A stretch of 64,000 bases of DNA from Chitinophagaceae bacterium (GTDB taxonomy: Bacteria; Bacteroidota; Bacteroidia; Chitinophagales; UBA10324): contig CANJII010000001.1 in assembly GCA_947474435.1 (NCBI GenBank), positions 93,749 to 157,748 of the forward strand. Direction: 5' to 3'. The translations under genes and the position numbers were made by a program. The notes under the pieces are model-generated. The model searched no databases. It worked only from the letters and a program-made list of their open reading frames with translations, and had not been told where the DNA came from. Shown piece by piece: positions 16,400 to 26,008 of the stretch. Numbering within the stretch: the stretch's first letter is position 1; every line of letters starts with the position of its first letter.

Positions 16400-17878
16400 T
16401 TATCGCAGCAAAGTCACATTACCGGTCATATTTCCGGTTAGTTGCTGGTCTGTATTTTCACCGAGCATTTTATATTTCAATGTCCATAAATAAACACCGA
16501 TTGGCAATGGCTCACCTTTAAAAGTTCCATCCCATGCATTATGAATATCTGTAGAACTATAAATTAAATCACCATAACGATTAAAAACTGTTAATTCCAA
16601 ATCTTCCAATTTACACTTGTTTGCATTTAGTGGTCGGAAGTAATCATTCATTCCATCACCGTTTGGTGAAAAAGCAGTTGGTACCACAACATTGCATTCA
16701 CAAATTTTTGTTTCAACAACAATTGAATCTTTAGAAATACAATTGTGATCAAATGCAGTAACTATGTATTTACCGGGCTCCCAAACAGCAATTGATAATG
16801 TCTTTGCTCCAGTTGACCATTCAACATTCGTTACATTAGAAACATGAAGCAAAACTGTATCGCCATTGCAAAATGGTATGGGGCTGCTTGAATTAACATA
16901 AGGGATAATACATATATCGTCATTAATAATTTTATAAGTTGCAGTTAAAAGTGTTTGGCCATCACAGTTTGCGTCCAGCAATTGTCCGCCGGCATCAGCA
17001 GCTACAATTGAAATAGAAACAGTTTCGTCCTGTTCAATTGTATCATCATCATATATTGTAAGCGGAAGTGAAAATGAAACAGCGCTGCTACCGCTATATT
17101 CCCCCTCCGGAATCACGAGTGAAGTATTTATGGTAAAATCATTTCCGGGTGTTGCAGTACCACCTGCAATGGCAAAAGTTAAATTCATTCCACCGGTCGG
17201 AACGGTTCCTTTCACTCTTATTCTTGGTAAATTATTTCCAACATGTTCAACACCTGAATAATTTTCCTGAATGAATTCAACAACCGGATGAAAAGAAAGG
17301 GCGACTCCATCCAAAAAATTTCCAACTGCCGGATTATGAGTAGCAGTAGAAACTGACTCAAAGGAAACCTGATAAAATCCTGTAGCACCAGTGAATATTG
17401 AAGAACCAGAATAAGGTTTCCAAGTTTGAGGTGAATTTGCAGTTTCAAAAACCTGAATTTTAGATGTGCCGTCAAGGCTGTAAACATTAAACTCAGTAAC
17501 ATCAAAACCAGCCCGACCGCGATGCAAAAAATTCCAATCAATTTTTTCTCCCTGTATCAAACAAACAATCTGATAAATCCTGGAGTTTTCGCTACAATTA
17601 ATTTCTGCAAATTGATTTCCATATCCTATTGGTGCCACAACTCCACTATAACCAGTCGACCATATTTCCATTGGATGCTGAAAACCATTGTATGCCCCGT
17701 TTGTGGTATACCAGCCCGGTATTGATGGGACAGGATCATTCTGTGCACCAAGAAACTGAACAGTAGCAATATCAATAGCTGGTATTTCAAAACTCGGATT
17801 AATGATTCCTCTTGTTTGTGCGAATGATATTTCGCCTGCAAACAAAATCATTATTAATAATCCAAGTTTATTTTTCAT
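16400..17878 (-). CDS. T9SS type B (gliding-motility-associated C-terminal) surface protein with Calx-beta domain
   Basis: A 492-aa exported protein. It has a signal peptide MKNKLGLLIMILFAGEISFAQ and an N-terminal jellyroll-like domain (about 25-200; GIINPSFEIPA ... PGWYTTNGAY). A Calx-beta domain follows (about 215-320; GGTATPGNDFTI ... IPEGEYSGSS ... DDDTIEQDETVSI), then a short Ig/PKD-like unit (NVEWSTGAKTLSI). The C-terminal domain is of the type B class: VVPTAFSPNGDGMNDYFRP, VFNRYGDLIYSS, WDGTFKGEPLPIGVYLWTLK. Type B signals are often retained on the cell surface through PorE-like partners. It ends next to rsmG, convergent with it. Binding target unknown. Confidence 0.9.
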   Translation of the reverse strand: MKNKLGLLIMILFAGEISFAQTRGIINPSFEIPAIDIATVQFLGAQNDPVPSIPGWYTTNGAYNGFQHPMEIWSTGYSGVVAPIGYGNQFAEINCSENSRIYQIVCLIQGEKIDWNFLHRGRAGFDVTEFNVYSLDGTSKIQVFETANSPQTWKPYSGSSIFTGATGFYQVSFESVSTATHNPAVGNFLDGVALSFHPVVEFIQENYSGVEHVGNNLPRIRVKGTVPTGGMNLTFAIAGGTATPGNDFTINTSLVIPEGEYSGSSAVSFSLPLTIYDDDTIEQDETVSISIVAADAGGQLLDANCDGQTLLTATYKIINDDICIIPYVNSSSPIPFCNGDTVLLHVSNVTNVEWSTGAKTLSIAVWEPGKYIVTAFDHNCISKDSIVVETKICECNVVVPTAFSPNGDGMNDYFRPLNANKCKLEDLELTVFNRYGDLIYSSTDIHNAWDGTFKGEPLPIGVYLWTLKYKMLGENTDQQLTGNMTGNVTLLR

Positions 17879-18056
17879 TGCTGTAAAAATTGAACTTTCT
17901 GTTAAAAAATTCCTGCGAAAGGTACATCAAAAACTTCAGTTGAAAAAAGCGGAATGTCACTTAAATAATTACCTGCCCAAATTTCTTCTTTTTCAAATAC
18001 ATCTTTACACTTCAAGCCTGAAAATCAATAATGAATTTTTGGTTCATTACTTACTC

Positions 18057-20288
18057 TTACTTGCTCATCTCCTTTCCAATTGCATTTTCATATAACTCTT
18101 TCCAGAAAGAAACAACTCCGAATTCATCACCATCAATGTACAATGGTTCATTTGTTACTTCACCCAACATACTGAAATCAATTTCATGTTCGGTCATGGC
18201 TTCTATAAACTGATCTTGCAATTCTTCTGCAACACTTATCACAATTCTGCTTTGTGCTTCACCAAAAAGAAATGCATCCTTACGGAAAAAATCATCGGTT
18301 GAAATATCAAATCCTTTATTTCCTGCAATAGACGATTCAAGGAGTGTAACAAACAAACCACCGTCGCTGCAATCGTGTGCAGATTTGATTAAATTTTTTC
18401 TGATTAAATCTTTCACAGCATTCTGCACTTTTACTTCTTCATCCAGATTAAAATGTGGAGATGGTGAAAGTTTTACTCCGCAAATATTTGCGAGGTATTC
18501 TGATGCATTAATATCATTGTGTGTTTCACCAATAAGATAAATATAATCACCTTCGGTTTTGAAGTCGAGGGTCATGCGGTTTTTAATATCATCAATTAAA
18601 CCAAGCATTCCGATAGTTGGGGTAGGAAACACCGGACCATCATCAGAGGATTGATTGTAGAAACTCACATTTCCTCCGGTAACCGGAGTTGAAAATGCAC
18701 GACACGCATCACCCATTCCTTTAATTGCATTTTCAAATTGCCAGTACACTTCGGGGTTGTATGGATTACCAAAATTGAGGCAGTTGGTAATTGCACTTGG
18801 TTCACCACCTGTGCAAACAATGTTTCGCGCCGCTTCGGCAACTGCGATTGCTGCACCATTGTATGGATCGCAATAAACATAGCGTGCGTTGCAATCAACT
18901 TTCAAAGCAAGTGCAGCATCAGAATTTTTTAGACGAACCACTGCAGCATCACTTGGCGCGTTGGTGGAAGAATTATTAATTCCAACCATTGAATCGTATT
19001 GTTCATACACCCATTTCTTGGAAGCAATGTTTGGCAGTTGAACCAATTGTTCAGCTACTGCTCTGATATCATTTGGTTCGGGAATGGAGTTGATGTTGAA
19101 TTTTTTTGCTGCAGAAAAATATTCAGGTTCTTTTGATTCACGGGTGTAAACAGGAGCGCCGCCACCGAGCACCAATGATTCAGCAGGAACATCGGCCACC
19201 AATTCATCATACATAAAATATTGCAATCTGTCGCCATCGGTTACTTCACCAATGCATACACAATTCAAATCCCATTTATCAAATACTTTTTGAATTTTAT
19301 CTTCCATTCCTTTTTTCACCACGAGCAACATGCGCTCTTGCGATTCGCTCAACAGAATTTCAAATGGTTTCATGTTCTTCTGGCGAAGCGGAACTTTATC
19401 CAGATAAATTTTCATTCCTGAATTTCCTTTCGCACTCATTTCAGAAGTGGAACAAGTTATTCCTGCTGCTCCCATATCCTGCATTCCAATCAATGCACCG
19501 GTTTCAATTATTTCGAGTGATGCTTCCAGTAATAATTTTTCCTGAAAAGGATCGCCAACTTGTACGCTTGGTAATTTTTCTGCGCTGTCTTCTGTTATAT
19601 CTGCTGAAGCAAATGTGGCTCCGTGAATTCCATCTTTTCCTGTTGCAGAACCTACAATGAAAACAGGATTTCCCGCACCGTACGAAGTCGCAGAAACATT
19701 TTTTCCTACTTCAACTATTCCGGCGCTGAAAGCATTAACTAATGGGTTAGTTGAATAACACTCATCAAAAAAAACTTCGCCGCCAACAGTGGGAACACCA
19801 AATGCATTTCCATAATCACCAATACCCTTCACTACTCCGCGTAGTAAGTGTTTTGTTTTTTCATCGCTCAGATTTCCGAAGCGAAGAGAATTTAATGCGG
19901 CAACAGGTCGTGCGCCCATTGTAAAAATATCACGGTGAATGCCACCAACTCCTGTTGCTGCACCTTGATATGGTTCAATGGCAGAAGGATGATTATGCGA
20001 TTCAATTTTAAATGCACAGGCTAAACCGTTTCCGATGTCAACGAGTCCGGCGTTTTCTTCTCCTGCTTTTGCAAGCAACTTATCTCCTTCTCTTGGCAAT
20101 GTTTTTAAAAGCCGTATAGAATTTTTATACGAACAGTGTTCGCTCCACATCACTGAATAAATACTGAGCTCGGTAAAATTTGGAGTGCGACCTAACACTT
20201 CCTTTATCTTTTTAAATTCTTCTTCCAGCAACCCTAATTGTTTTGCTGTTTCAAGTGTTGGTGTAATTTCTTTTGTTGCTGATGACAT
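18057..20288 (-). CDS. purL: Phosphoribosylformylglycinamidine synthase subunit PurL
   Basis: The ATP-dependent synthetase subunit of the fourth step of purine synthesis (FGAR to FGAM), here of the small, separate type (743 aa) that works with PurQ and PurS. Seen motifs: [44 protein letters not shown], and in the second half [19 protein letters not shown] and [16 protein letters not shown] place the start at the ATG at 20288 ([12 protein letters not shown]). The open frame continues 26 codons upstream, but that part is translated from a heptamer array and is not PurL-like. PurQ and PurS are not in the window. Confidence 0.95.
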   Translation of the reverse strand: MSSATKEITPTLETAKQLGLLEEEFKKIKEVLGRTPNFTELSIYSVMWSEHCSYKNSIRLLKTLPREGDKLLAKAGEENAGLVDIGNGLACAFKIESHNHPSAIEPYQGAATGVGGIHRDIFTMGARPVAALNSLRFGNLSDEKTKHLLRGVVKGIGDYGNAFGVPTVGGEVFFDECYSTNPLVNAFSAGIVEVGKNVSATSYGAGNPVFIVGSATGKDGIHGATFASADITEDSAEKLPSVQVGDPFQEKLLLEASLEIIETGALIGMQDMGAAGITCSTSEMSAKGNSGMKIYLDKVPLRQKNMKPFEILLSESQERMLLVVKKGMEDKIQKVFDKWDLNCVCIGEVTDGDRLQYFMYDELVADVPAESLVLGGGAPVYTRESKEPEYFSAAKKFNINSIPEPNDIRAVAEQLVQLPNIASKKWVYEQYDSMVGINNSSTNAPSDAAVVRLKNSDAALALKVDCNARYVYCDPYNGAAIAVAEAARNIVCTGGEPSAITNCLNFGNPYNPEVYWQFENAIKGMGDACRAFSTPVTGGNVSFYNQSSDDGPVFPTPTIGMLGLIDDIKNRMTLDFKTEGDYIYLIGETHNDINASEYLANICGVKLSPSPHFNLDEEVKVQNAVKDLIRKNLIKSAHDCSDGGLFVTLLESSIAGNKGFDISTDDFFRKDAFLFGEAQSRIVISVAEELQDQFIEAMTEHEIDFSMLGEVTNEPLYIDGDEFGVVSFWKELYENAIGKEMSK

Positions 20289-20323
20289 GTTTTGGGTTCG
20301 GGTTGCGAGTTTGTGATTTCGCG
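20289..20323. repeat. Degenerate heptanucleotide array upstream of purL (TTTCGGG-like word)
   Basis: Five 7-nt units (gttttgg, gttcggg, ttgcgag, tttgtga, tttcgcg) lie directly before the purL ATG. On the minus strand the word is close to CCCGAAA, the unit found perfectly repeated at 43652-43679. It would form part of the purL leader. Confidence 0.45.
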
Positions 20324-20439
20324 TTATTGTTCGGGGCGAAATTAGTCGAAATGAAAAGACAACCATTGTTAAGGTGTCAACAAATTTCTATTGAAAACTG
20401 ATTTGGAATTCCGAATCTTTCAGCAAATAAATTTTTACC

Positions 20440-21147
20440 ATGAGCGAAAAAGTAACGAGCATTATTTCAGGGAAAGAAAAAAAACTAAACGAATGTTACA
20501 GAGTGAGTGAGTTACCTGATAATTTAGTAAAGCTGATTCAAACTCAATTTCCGGTTATTCAACCTTCTGATTATATAAGCATTGAAGAAGTTCAACCATT
20601 CAGAAAGAAATTATTGGAGAAAATTATTGAAGAAGAAATTAGCGAGATGAGCCGCATTGATGAAATTATTTCGAACACGGTTAAGAAGGAAGAAAAAATT
20701 TCGCGCGACATTGATGAGGAATTTGACACGCAACTTTCTTATGGAGAAAGACTATCGGACAGTATTGCTTCGTTCGGTGGTAGTTGGCGGTTCATTATAA
20801 TTTTTGGTGTTATACTTTTTGTCTGGATTGTGATAAACTTGGTTGTGACCAAACCGCTTGATCCGTTTCCGTTTATTTTATTGAACCTGATACTCTCCAC
20901 CATTGCTGCATTGCAAGCCCCAGTAATTATGATGAGCCAGAACCGGCAGGAAACAAAGGACCGCCTGCGTTCGCGACACGATTACATGGTGAACCTGAAA
21001 GCGGAAATAGAAATCAGTTCGCTCAACGAAAAATTAGACCGGCTGCTGAAAGAACGATGGACGCGATTATTAGAAGTGCAGCAAATACAGTTTGAACTGA
21101 TGCAGGAAACATTGGATAAAATTGCGAAGAAGGAAATGAAGGATTGA
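20440..21147 (+). CDS. DUF1003 family membrane protein
   Basis: A 235-aa protein with the DUF1003 signature: GERLSDSIASFGGSWRFIII, two membrane helices (about 113-133 and 142-165) separated by KPLDPFPFILLNLILSTIAA, and LQAPVIMMSQNRQETKDRLR. A charged C-terminal coiled-coil-like tail (about 185-235) follows. Function is unknown for the family. It is divergent from purL. Its stop is followed by the remnant of a T9SS gene rather than by an intact partner. Confidence 0.85.
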   Translation: MSEKVTSIISGKEKKLNECYRVSELPDNLVKLIQTQFPVIQPSDYISIEEVQPFRKKLLEKIIEEEISEMSRIDEIISNTVKKEEKISRDIDEEFDTQLSYGERLSDSIASFGGSWRFIIIFGVILFVWIVINLVVTKPLDPFPFILLNLILSTIAALQAPVIMMSQNRQETKDRLRSRHDYMVNLKAEIEISSLNEKLDRLLKERWTRLLEVQQIQFELMQETLDKIAKKEMKD

Positions 21148-21179
21148 GATTAAGGATTTGGAATGAATCGAAACGCAGG

Positions 21180-21326
21180 GTTCTGAATACAGTAACCCTG
21201 CTGGGACAAATGGTTGCAACACAAAAAACAGAGAGTATAAATATTGAATCACTTGCAAAAGGAATTTATATTCTCAACATAAGAAACGGCAATGCAATTA
21301 AGAATTACAAGATTGCGATATTGTAA
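21180..21326 (+). pseudogene. Orphan T9SS type A C-terminal sorting domain (gene remnant)
   Basis: The frame encodes VLNTVTLLGQMVATQKTES, then IESLAKGIYILNIRNGNAIK and NYKIAIL. This is the second half of a T9SS type A sorting domain (compare GLGQ..., L..GIY.L.I, K..I/V at the end). No passenger domain or PNP motif precedes it, because the DUF1003 gene ends at 21147 in another frame. The only start available is a TTG at 21144. It is most simply the 3' end of a cargo gene whose body was deleted. It converges on the CotH gene with about 20 bases between them. Confidence 0.65.
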
Positions 21327-21345
21327 TTCAGCAGTGCAATAACTT

Positions 21346-23796
21346 TTACATCTTCACAAATCTTTTCTTAGCAATCAGCAATCCATCTTTCGAATAAAAA
21401 TTTAATTCATACACACCTTGTGCAAGTGATTGAATTGCGAGGGACAAGGGCGAGGGACGAGGGGAAAGGGTTTGCGCTATAATTATTTTACCCTCCACAT
21501 TAATGATTTCTATTCTATCGAAACCGGATTGATTGGATTGAATGAACAATACATCGGTTGCAGGATTTGGATAAACAAGAAAGCTGCTATTTACAATTGA
21601 CCATTCACCATTCACAATATTCTGGTTCAAAGTATCAGTATAAGTATCGGAACAACCATTTGCTCCATACACTGTAAGCGTTACTACAGATGGAGAATCA
21701 GGCAAAACTGTGGTCGGATTTATTTGACCCGAAATATTTCCATTGCCAAAATCCCATATATAAAAAGTTGCGTTGGAATTAACAGGAGTAAAAGAGTAGG
21801 CATTGTTTCCCAATGAAGAATAAGTGAATGATGCATCGGGCAATGGAAGAATAGTTGCATTAAAATTATCGTTGTTATCAGGGCAGCCATAAATACTTGA
21901 AACAGTTACCGCATAATTTCCGGAAGAACTGATTGGAATGCTTTGCGTGGTTTCTCCCGTGCTCCATAAATAATTAAACATCCACGCATTTCCCTGATTG
22001 GCATTTACAACTGCTCCATCACAAACCTGAATGTCGGAGAGGTTTAATGTAGTGCTTACAAATTCAGAATCGGGCAGTGCATTATCAATCCAATCATTGC
22101 GGTCATGAATAAAATCTTTCAAATCGGTGACCTGCGCATCGTAATCTGTTACACCTAATTCGGGCCAGCGCATAAAATTGCGGCTCGCAGCATCGTGAAT
22201 GTAATTGCTGATGGAATCGATGTAAGTATAAAATGCAGTATCACTTAAAGTAGAAGTGCGCAATGTGTGCCAACGACAAAATAAGTCGCGCATGAAAACA
22301 GAATCTTGCCTGAACTTGCTCCACCAGAATGGAAACGGCCAGTTAGGGTGAGTAATTTCGTGTACCCAACCGGTTTGTGTGCCGGTGGCAAATGCGCGGT
22401 CATAATCCCATGCTGGTCCAATGTGCAACTTACCTCCGTCGGTAATTTTTTCTTTATACAGGTAAGTGCTTCTTCCGTATGAATCGTAGTTGGCGCTGAA
22501 CTCATTCACAATTAAAAAATCAACGAACGAACCTTCGCCCGCAAATCTTCTCCAGCCAGTTGTCGTGTTTTGAAAATCAGAATTCCATAGTGAATTTTCA
22601 AAACTATCGACAAATGATTTGATGTAGTAATGCTGTGGTGCATTTATGCTGTCGGATTTCGGATAAACATGTTTGAACTCAACAGGCAAATTACAGGTGG
22701 CATTATTGATTGGATAGTATGTTGAATTCCAAGCACCGGGTTCGCCATTGATGTTCATTTCAATAATGTAACCGCCGGTAACATCGGCACCGGAAATATC
22801 TGTTGGAGTCAGTTTAGAAATATTAACCCGGTTTGAATCTCGTTTTACTTTTTCAGTTAAAGTATACACACCCATGTATTCACCATTCACCAACACTTCA
22901 CAAAAAACGGTGCGTGGTGCATAGCGACCCATTCGTCGTGCCATTTCATAAGTAACTGCATTTTTTATTAATGATGGATCAAGATATTCTGCTTTTAAAA
23001 TCCAATCGTTTTCTGATGGCATACCGAGTAACGAAGTATCAATATCAATTCCGCCGTTATCCGTTAAATCAAAATCATAATTTTTCTTTGGATAAAAAGG
23101 ACCGGTATATCCCTGCAATTCAACCATCATGTTTCCGGTGAGAGAATAACTGGTTTGATTAAAGTAATTCCAGTTACCACTTCCATTGTCAATAATGTTG
23201 AACAATGCAGGAATTTTTATTGCATCTTGAATTGCATTTCCGCCGGTGTTGATATTAATAATGGGCAATTTGGTACTGTCAAGTGCTAAACCCGGAGCAG
23301 GATTTATACTGAATGTGATGCTGATAAAAGAAACTGTTCCAACATCAACCCCTGCCTGATCCTGAAACTGAAACTCCCAGATTCCATTTGGATTTTGACC
23401 ATTATTAATTAATCCCATCATTCCCATGGGTTGATAGCTACCGGTAAATGGTGCTGCCCCATTTGTAATATTTGTTGTTGCATCCCACTTTAAAGTTGTG
23501 TTTGTAAAATTTGCACCAGCTCCGCCAACATTATCAAATAATAAAATGGTGGTTCCATCGGGAGCTTTTAACCATGCAGCCATATCGCTATCATAAGTGT
23601 GTGTCATTGAGAAATTAACTTTCTCTAATCCCCAAGAATTATTAAGGGCAGGTGGCAACAAACCGCTTACTGTAATTGGTATCGATATCACCGGGCCATT
23701 ATCCGGAATACTAACATTAACTGTTTGCGAAATGGTTTGAGCATTGGTAAATGCAGAAAAACAAATTGCTAAAAAGAGGAGGTGAACTTTTTTCAA
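21346..23796 (-). CDS. T9SS type A exported CotH-kinase protein with P-domain
   Basis: An 816-aa secreted protein. It has a signal peptide (MKKVHLLFLAICFSAFTNAQ) and a proprotein-convertase P-like jellyroll (about 25-170; IPDNGPVISIPITVSG ... LINNGQNPNGIWEFQFQDQA). A CotH kinase-like domain follows (about 190-590; NDWILKAEYLDPSLIKNAV ... YMGVYTLTEKVKRDSNRV ... IGPAWDYDRAFA), keeping the DxDR-type site. Then come Ig/PKD-like units and a type A sorting domain. CotH proteins are atypical secreted kinases; the substrate is unknown. The start is TTG at 23796. The tail contains two simple-sequence arrays with 7-nt period, one in the linker before YPNPAT and one inside the sorting domain. Confidence 0.88.
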   Translation of the reverse strand: MKKVHLLFLAICFSAFTNAQTISQTVNVSIPDNGPVISIPITVSGLLPPALNNSWGLEKVNFSMTHTYDSDMAAWLKAPDGTTILLFDNVGGAGANFTNTTLKWDATTNITNGAAPFTGSYQPMGMMGLINNGQNPNGIWEFQFQDQAGVDVGTVSFISITFSINPAPGLALDSTKLPIININTGGNAIQDAIKIPALFNIIDNGSGNWNYFNQTSYSLTGNMMVELQGYTGPFYPKKNYDFDLTDNGGIDIDTSLLGMPSENDWILKAEYLDPSLIKNAVTYEMARRMGRYAPRTVFCEVLVNGEYMGVYTLTEKVKRDSNRVNISKLTPTDISGADVTGGYIIEMNINGEPGAWNSTYYPINNATCNLPVEFKHVYPKSDSINAPQHYYIKSFVDSFENSLWNSDFQNTTTGWRRFAGEGSFVDFLIVNEFSANYDSYGRSTYLYKEKITDGGKLHIGPAWDYDRAFATGTQTGWVHEITHPNWPFPFWWSKFRQDSVFMRDLFCRWHTLRTSTLSDTAFYTYIDSISNYIHDAASRNFMRWPELGVTDYDAQVTDLKDFIHDRNDWIDNALPDSEFVSTTLNLSDIQVCDGAVVNANQGNAWMFNYLWSTGETTQSIPISSSGNYAVTVSSIYGCPDNNDNFNATILPLPDASFTYSSLGNNAYSFTPVNSNATFYIWDFGNGNISGQINPTTVLPDSPSVVTLTVYGANGCSDTYTDTLNQNIVNGEWSIVNSSFLVYPNPATDVLFIQSNQSGFDRIEIINVEGKIIIAQTLSPRPSPLSLAIQSLAQGVYELNFYSKDGLLIAKKRFVKM
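21439..21465. repeat. GAGGGAC heptamer array inside the CotH sorting domain
   Basis: GAGGGAC occurs at 21439-21445 and 21452-21458, with aagggc between and gagggga after. In the gene's frame it encodes LSPRPSPLSLA, between the conserved strands IEIINVEGKIIIAQ and IQSLAQGVYELNF. It looks like an in-frame expansion in a surface loop. Confidence 0.55.
21594..21621. repeat. CACCATT-type heptamer array in the CotH linker
   Basis: Two exact CCATTCA units (21601-21607, 21608-21614) lie between the related caattga and caatatt. The coding strand gives NIVNGEWSIVNSSF, directly before the sorting domain. The same word family recurs at 55742-55762. Confidence 0.5.
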
Positions 23797-23937
23797 CGGG
23801 GAATTATTTTATGTGACGAATGTAAGAGAGGAAAAAGAAATAAAATATTTTTTAGTTTGAATGAATTAAAAAAACATATCGAAAAAAATGAGGCATCACA
23901 TCGCCTAATAGACAGACAAACCCTATTCTTTAAATAT

Positions 23938-24330
23938 TCAGATGCTTCTTCTGATCCGCTCTGCAATTTCAGCCAATTCTCTTTCAGCAGGCTTTAATTT
24001 AGGTCTGGAGAAATTGATATCATCCATTGTGTTTAATGGAATTAAATGGATATGGGTGTGTGGAACTTCTAACCCGATAACTGCCATACCAATTCGTTTA
24101 CACGGAATTGCCTTCTCAATGGCAGGAGCAATTTGTTTTGAAAATAATATTAAGCCGCTAAGTGTTGCATCATCAAGATTAAAAATATAATCAACTTCAA
24201 TTTTGGGTATAATTAAAGTATGCCCCATGGCAAGCGGCATAATATCCAGAATAGCAATAAACTCTTTTGACTCGGCTATTTTATAACAAGGTATTTCTCC
24301 TGAAATAATTTTAGAGAAAATAGTTGCCAT
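23938..24330 (-). CDS. HIT family (histidine triad) nucleotide-binding hydrolase
   Basis: A 130-aa Hint-type protein that hydrolyses AMP-linked substrates. It starts MATIFSKIISGEIPCYKI, has GHTLIIPKIEVDYIF in the middle and ends with the triad VPHTHIHLIPL. The pattern HxHxH matches the catalytic histidine triad. It follows greA by 18 nt on the same strand, the usual greA-HIT pair of Bacteroidota, so they form an operon. The biological substrate is unknown. Confidence 0.93.
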   Translation of the reverse strand: MATIFSKIISGEIPCYKIAESKEFIAILDIMPLAMGHTLIIPKIEVDYIFNLDDATLSGLILFSKQIAPAIEKAIPCKRIGMAVIGLEVPHTHIHLIPLNTMDDINFSRPKLKPAERELAEIAERIRRSI

Positions 24331-24348
24331 TGAAATTGCTGTTGTTTT

Positions 24349-24822
24349 TTAAAAAGTAATTTCAATAATTTCCATTTTCATTTTGCCATTCGGAACAGTT
24401 ATCTCCACCACCTCGCCAACAATTTTTCCTAACAACCCCTGACCTATTGGTGACCCTATTGAAATTTTTCCTATTTTAATATCTGCTTCTTTTTCTGATA
24501 CCAATGTAAAATGATGGTGAGATTTTGTGCCTAAATTTTTCACTTTCACTTTTGAAAGAATCATCACCTTACTGTTATCCATTTTACTTAAATCAATCAA
24601 TTTTGAATTAGCCAGTGTTGTTTCGAGTTGATTGATTTTCATTTCAAGCATTCCCTGAGCATCTTTTGCAGCATCATACTCAGCATTTTCTGATAGATCT
24701 CCTTTGTCCCTGGCATCTGAAATTGCTTTCGAAATTTCGGAGCGGCCTTTTGTCCTTAGTTCAGAAATTTCCTTTTTCAGTTTATCAAGTCCTTCCTGTG
24801 TAAAATAATGTGTTTCAGACAT
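24349..24822 (-). CDS. greA: Transcription elongation factor GreA
   Basis: It rescues backtracked RNA polymerase by stimulating transcript cleavage. The 157-aa protein has the N-terminal coiled coil (about 1-75) with the acidic tip DARDKGDLSENAEYDAAKDAQG that reaches the active site, and the C-terminal FKBP-like domain (KVKNLGTKSHHHFTLVSEKE, ISIGSPIGQGLLGKIVGEV). Length and order are normal. It is the first gene of the greA-HIT pair. The upstream spacer holds the terminator of the neighbouring PorV-like operon. Confidence 0.96.
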   Translation of the reverse strand: MSETHYFTQEGLDKLKKEISELRTKGRSEISKAISDARDKGDLSENAEYDAAKDAQGMLEMKINQLETTLANSKLIDLSKMDNSKVMILSKVKVKNLGTKSHHHFTLVSEKEADIKIGKISIGSPIGQGLLGKIVGEVVEITVPNGKMKMEIIEITF

Positions 24823-24840
24823 GGTATTCGGTTGTTCGGT

Positions 24841-24879
24841 AAAAAAAGAAAAACGCTTCAGTATTTTTCTGAAGCGTTT
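24841..24879 (-). terminator. Strong intrinsic terminator of the receptor/cargo/PorV-like operon
   Basis: AAACGCTTCAG (24851-24861) and CTGAAGCGTTT (24869-24879) form a perfect 11-bp stem with a seven-base loop. On the minus strand it is followed by a T-rich tract. It lies just beyond the stop of the PorV-like gene at 24905. Confidence 0.8.
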
Positions 24880-24904
24880 GATTGCTTATTATGTGGGTGC
24901 AAAT

Positions 24905-25981
24905 TTATAAATTTATTCGAGCCCCCAAAGTATGAGTTCCACCCCACGGATTGGATGCTCTGTATGAATAATCCAAAGCAACAGTAGATTTGTTTTTCTT
25001 AGTGGGCAATTCAAATGTAAATCCTCCGGCAAGACCTGTATAAGCATTTGTGCGCGCAGCCTCATTCAATAATTCAGATTCATAGTTATAACCTAAACGA
25101 ACCATGAACTGATCTTTCAAAGAATATTCTCCTCCCACTCCAATATTATCGCGTTGAAAGGAATGAGAAGTAAAATTCATGGCAATAGTCACACGGTGTG
25201 TAGTTTTATTTTCGCCGGTATTTTTTCCAAAATGAAGATCATACGAAGCTCCGATATTCAGCAGTGATGGCAATTCAAATTGCTGCGATCGTTGCGAAAC
25301 CGTCAATTGATAATCACCTTGAGCTGCATTGCCTTTATAAGTTAAGGCATCGCCTTGAAATTTTAAAGGTGTACCAATGTTACGAAGCGCAATTCCGAAT
25401 TTTACACGATCATCAAATTTTTTATCGCCGGTTTTGTACTGAATACCTGCATCAAAAGATAAGCCGGCAGCTTTTGCATCAGCCACACTTTCGGTAATAG
25501 CTCTAACAACAAAACCACCATAAATACTATTAGAAAAACTTTTTGCATAGGCAATTCCTAAATTAATGAATTGAGGATGAAAGGTTCCTAAACCTCCTTC
25601 AGGTAGATTTACAGTAGTAACCATAATATCGCCGAAACTCATTGCCATTAAATTTATTCCTAACACTCCTCCTGATTTTCCAAGTGCCTGACTGAACCCA
25701 AATGCATTAATATTTATGCCGGTTCCATTTAGATAAATAGAGTGAGCAAAAAGCACTTCCGTTTTTTCAGTAAAAGATAAACCTGCAACATTCAGGTTCA
25801 TGGCTTCTAAACCACGAGCGCCTGCTGTGTTTAATCCGTGCCAACCACTGCTGCGCGCCCACGGATTAATAAGCAATTCATAAGCACCTGCTTGCCCTGC
25901 TCTATCCTTATTGCCGGCATAAGCTGAAAGCATCGATGTAAAAAGAACTACAACTACGATTGATATTTTTTTCATTTCCAT
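24905..25981 (-). CDS. PorV/PorQ family outer-membrane protein
   Basis: A 358-aa outer-membrane barrel. It has a signal peptide (MEMKKISIVVVVLFTSMLSAYA), an N-terminal ARSSGWHGLNTAGARGLEA followed by MNLNVAGLSF (the family's A..MG.A..A..DD..A...NPAGL-like start), then alternating beta-strands. The C-terminus (THTLGARINL) fits a barrel end. PorV shuttles T9SS cargo from the translocon to the attachment complex; PorQ-like members act in the same system. It is the last gene of a three-gene operon, 27 nt after a large exported protein, so it may serve that protein. Being an ordinary outer-membrane transporter of the FadL type is a weaker alternative. Confidence 0.65.
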   Translation of the reverse strand: MEMKKISIVVVVLFTSMLSAYAGNKDRAGQAGAYELLINPWARSSGWHGLNTAGARGLEAMNLNVAGLSFTEKTEVLFAHSIYLNGTGININAFGFSQALGKSGGVLGINLMAMSFGDIMVTTVNLPEGGLGTFHPQFINLGIAYAKSFSNSIYGGFVVRAITESVADAKAAGLSFDAGIQYKTGDKKFDDRVKFGIALRNIGTPLKFQGDALTYKGNAAQGDYQLTVSQRSQQFELPSLLNIGASYDLHFGKNTGENKTTHRVTIAMNFTSHSFQRDNIGVGGEYSLKDQFMVRLGYNYESELLNEAARTNAYTGLAGGFTFELPTKKNKSTVALDYSYRASNPWGGTHTLGARINL

Positions 25982-26008
25982 TTCTTTGGATTTGCTTAAT
26001 TATTAAAA

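Noticed and set aside
20289..20366. 26-codon N-terminal extension of PurL
   Set aside because: It is translated from a heptamer array and has no PurL similarity. The ATG at 20288 begins a normal-length protein.
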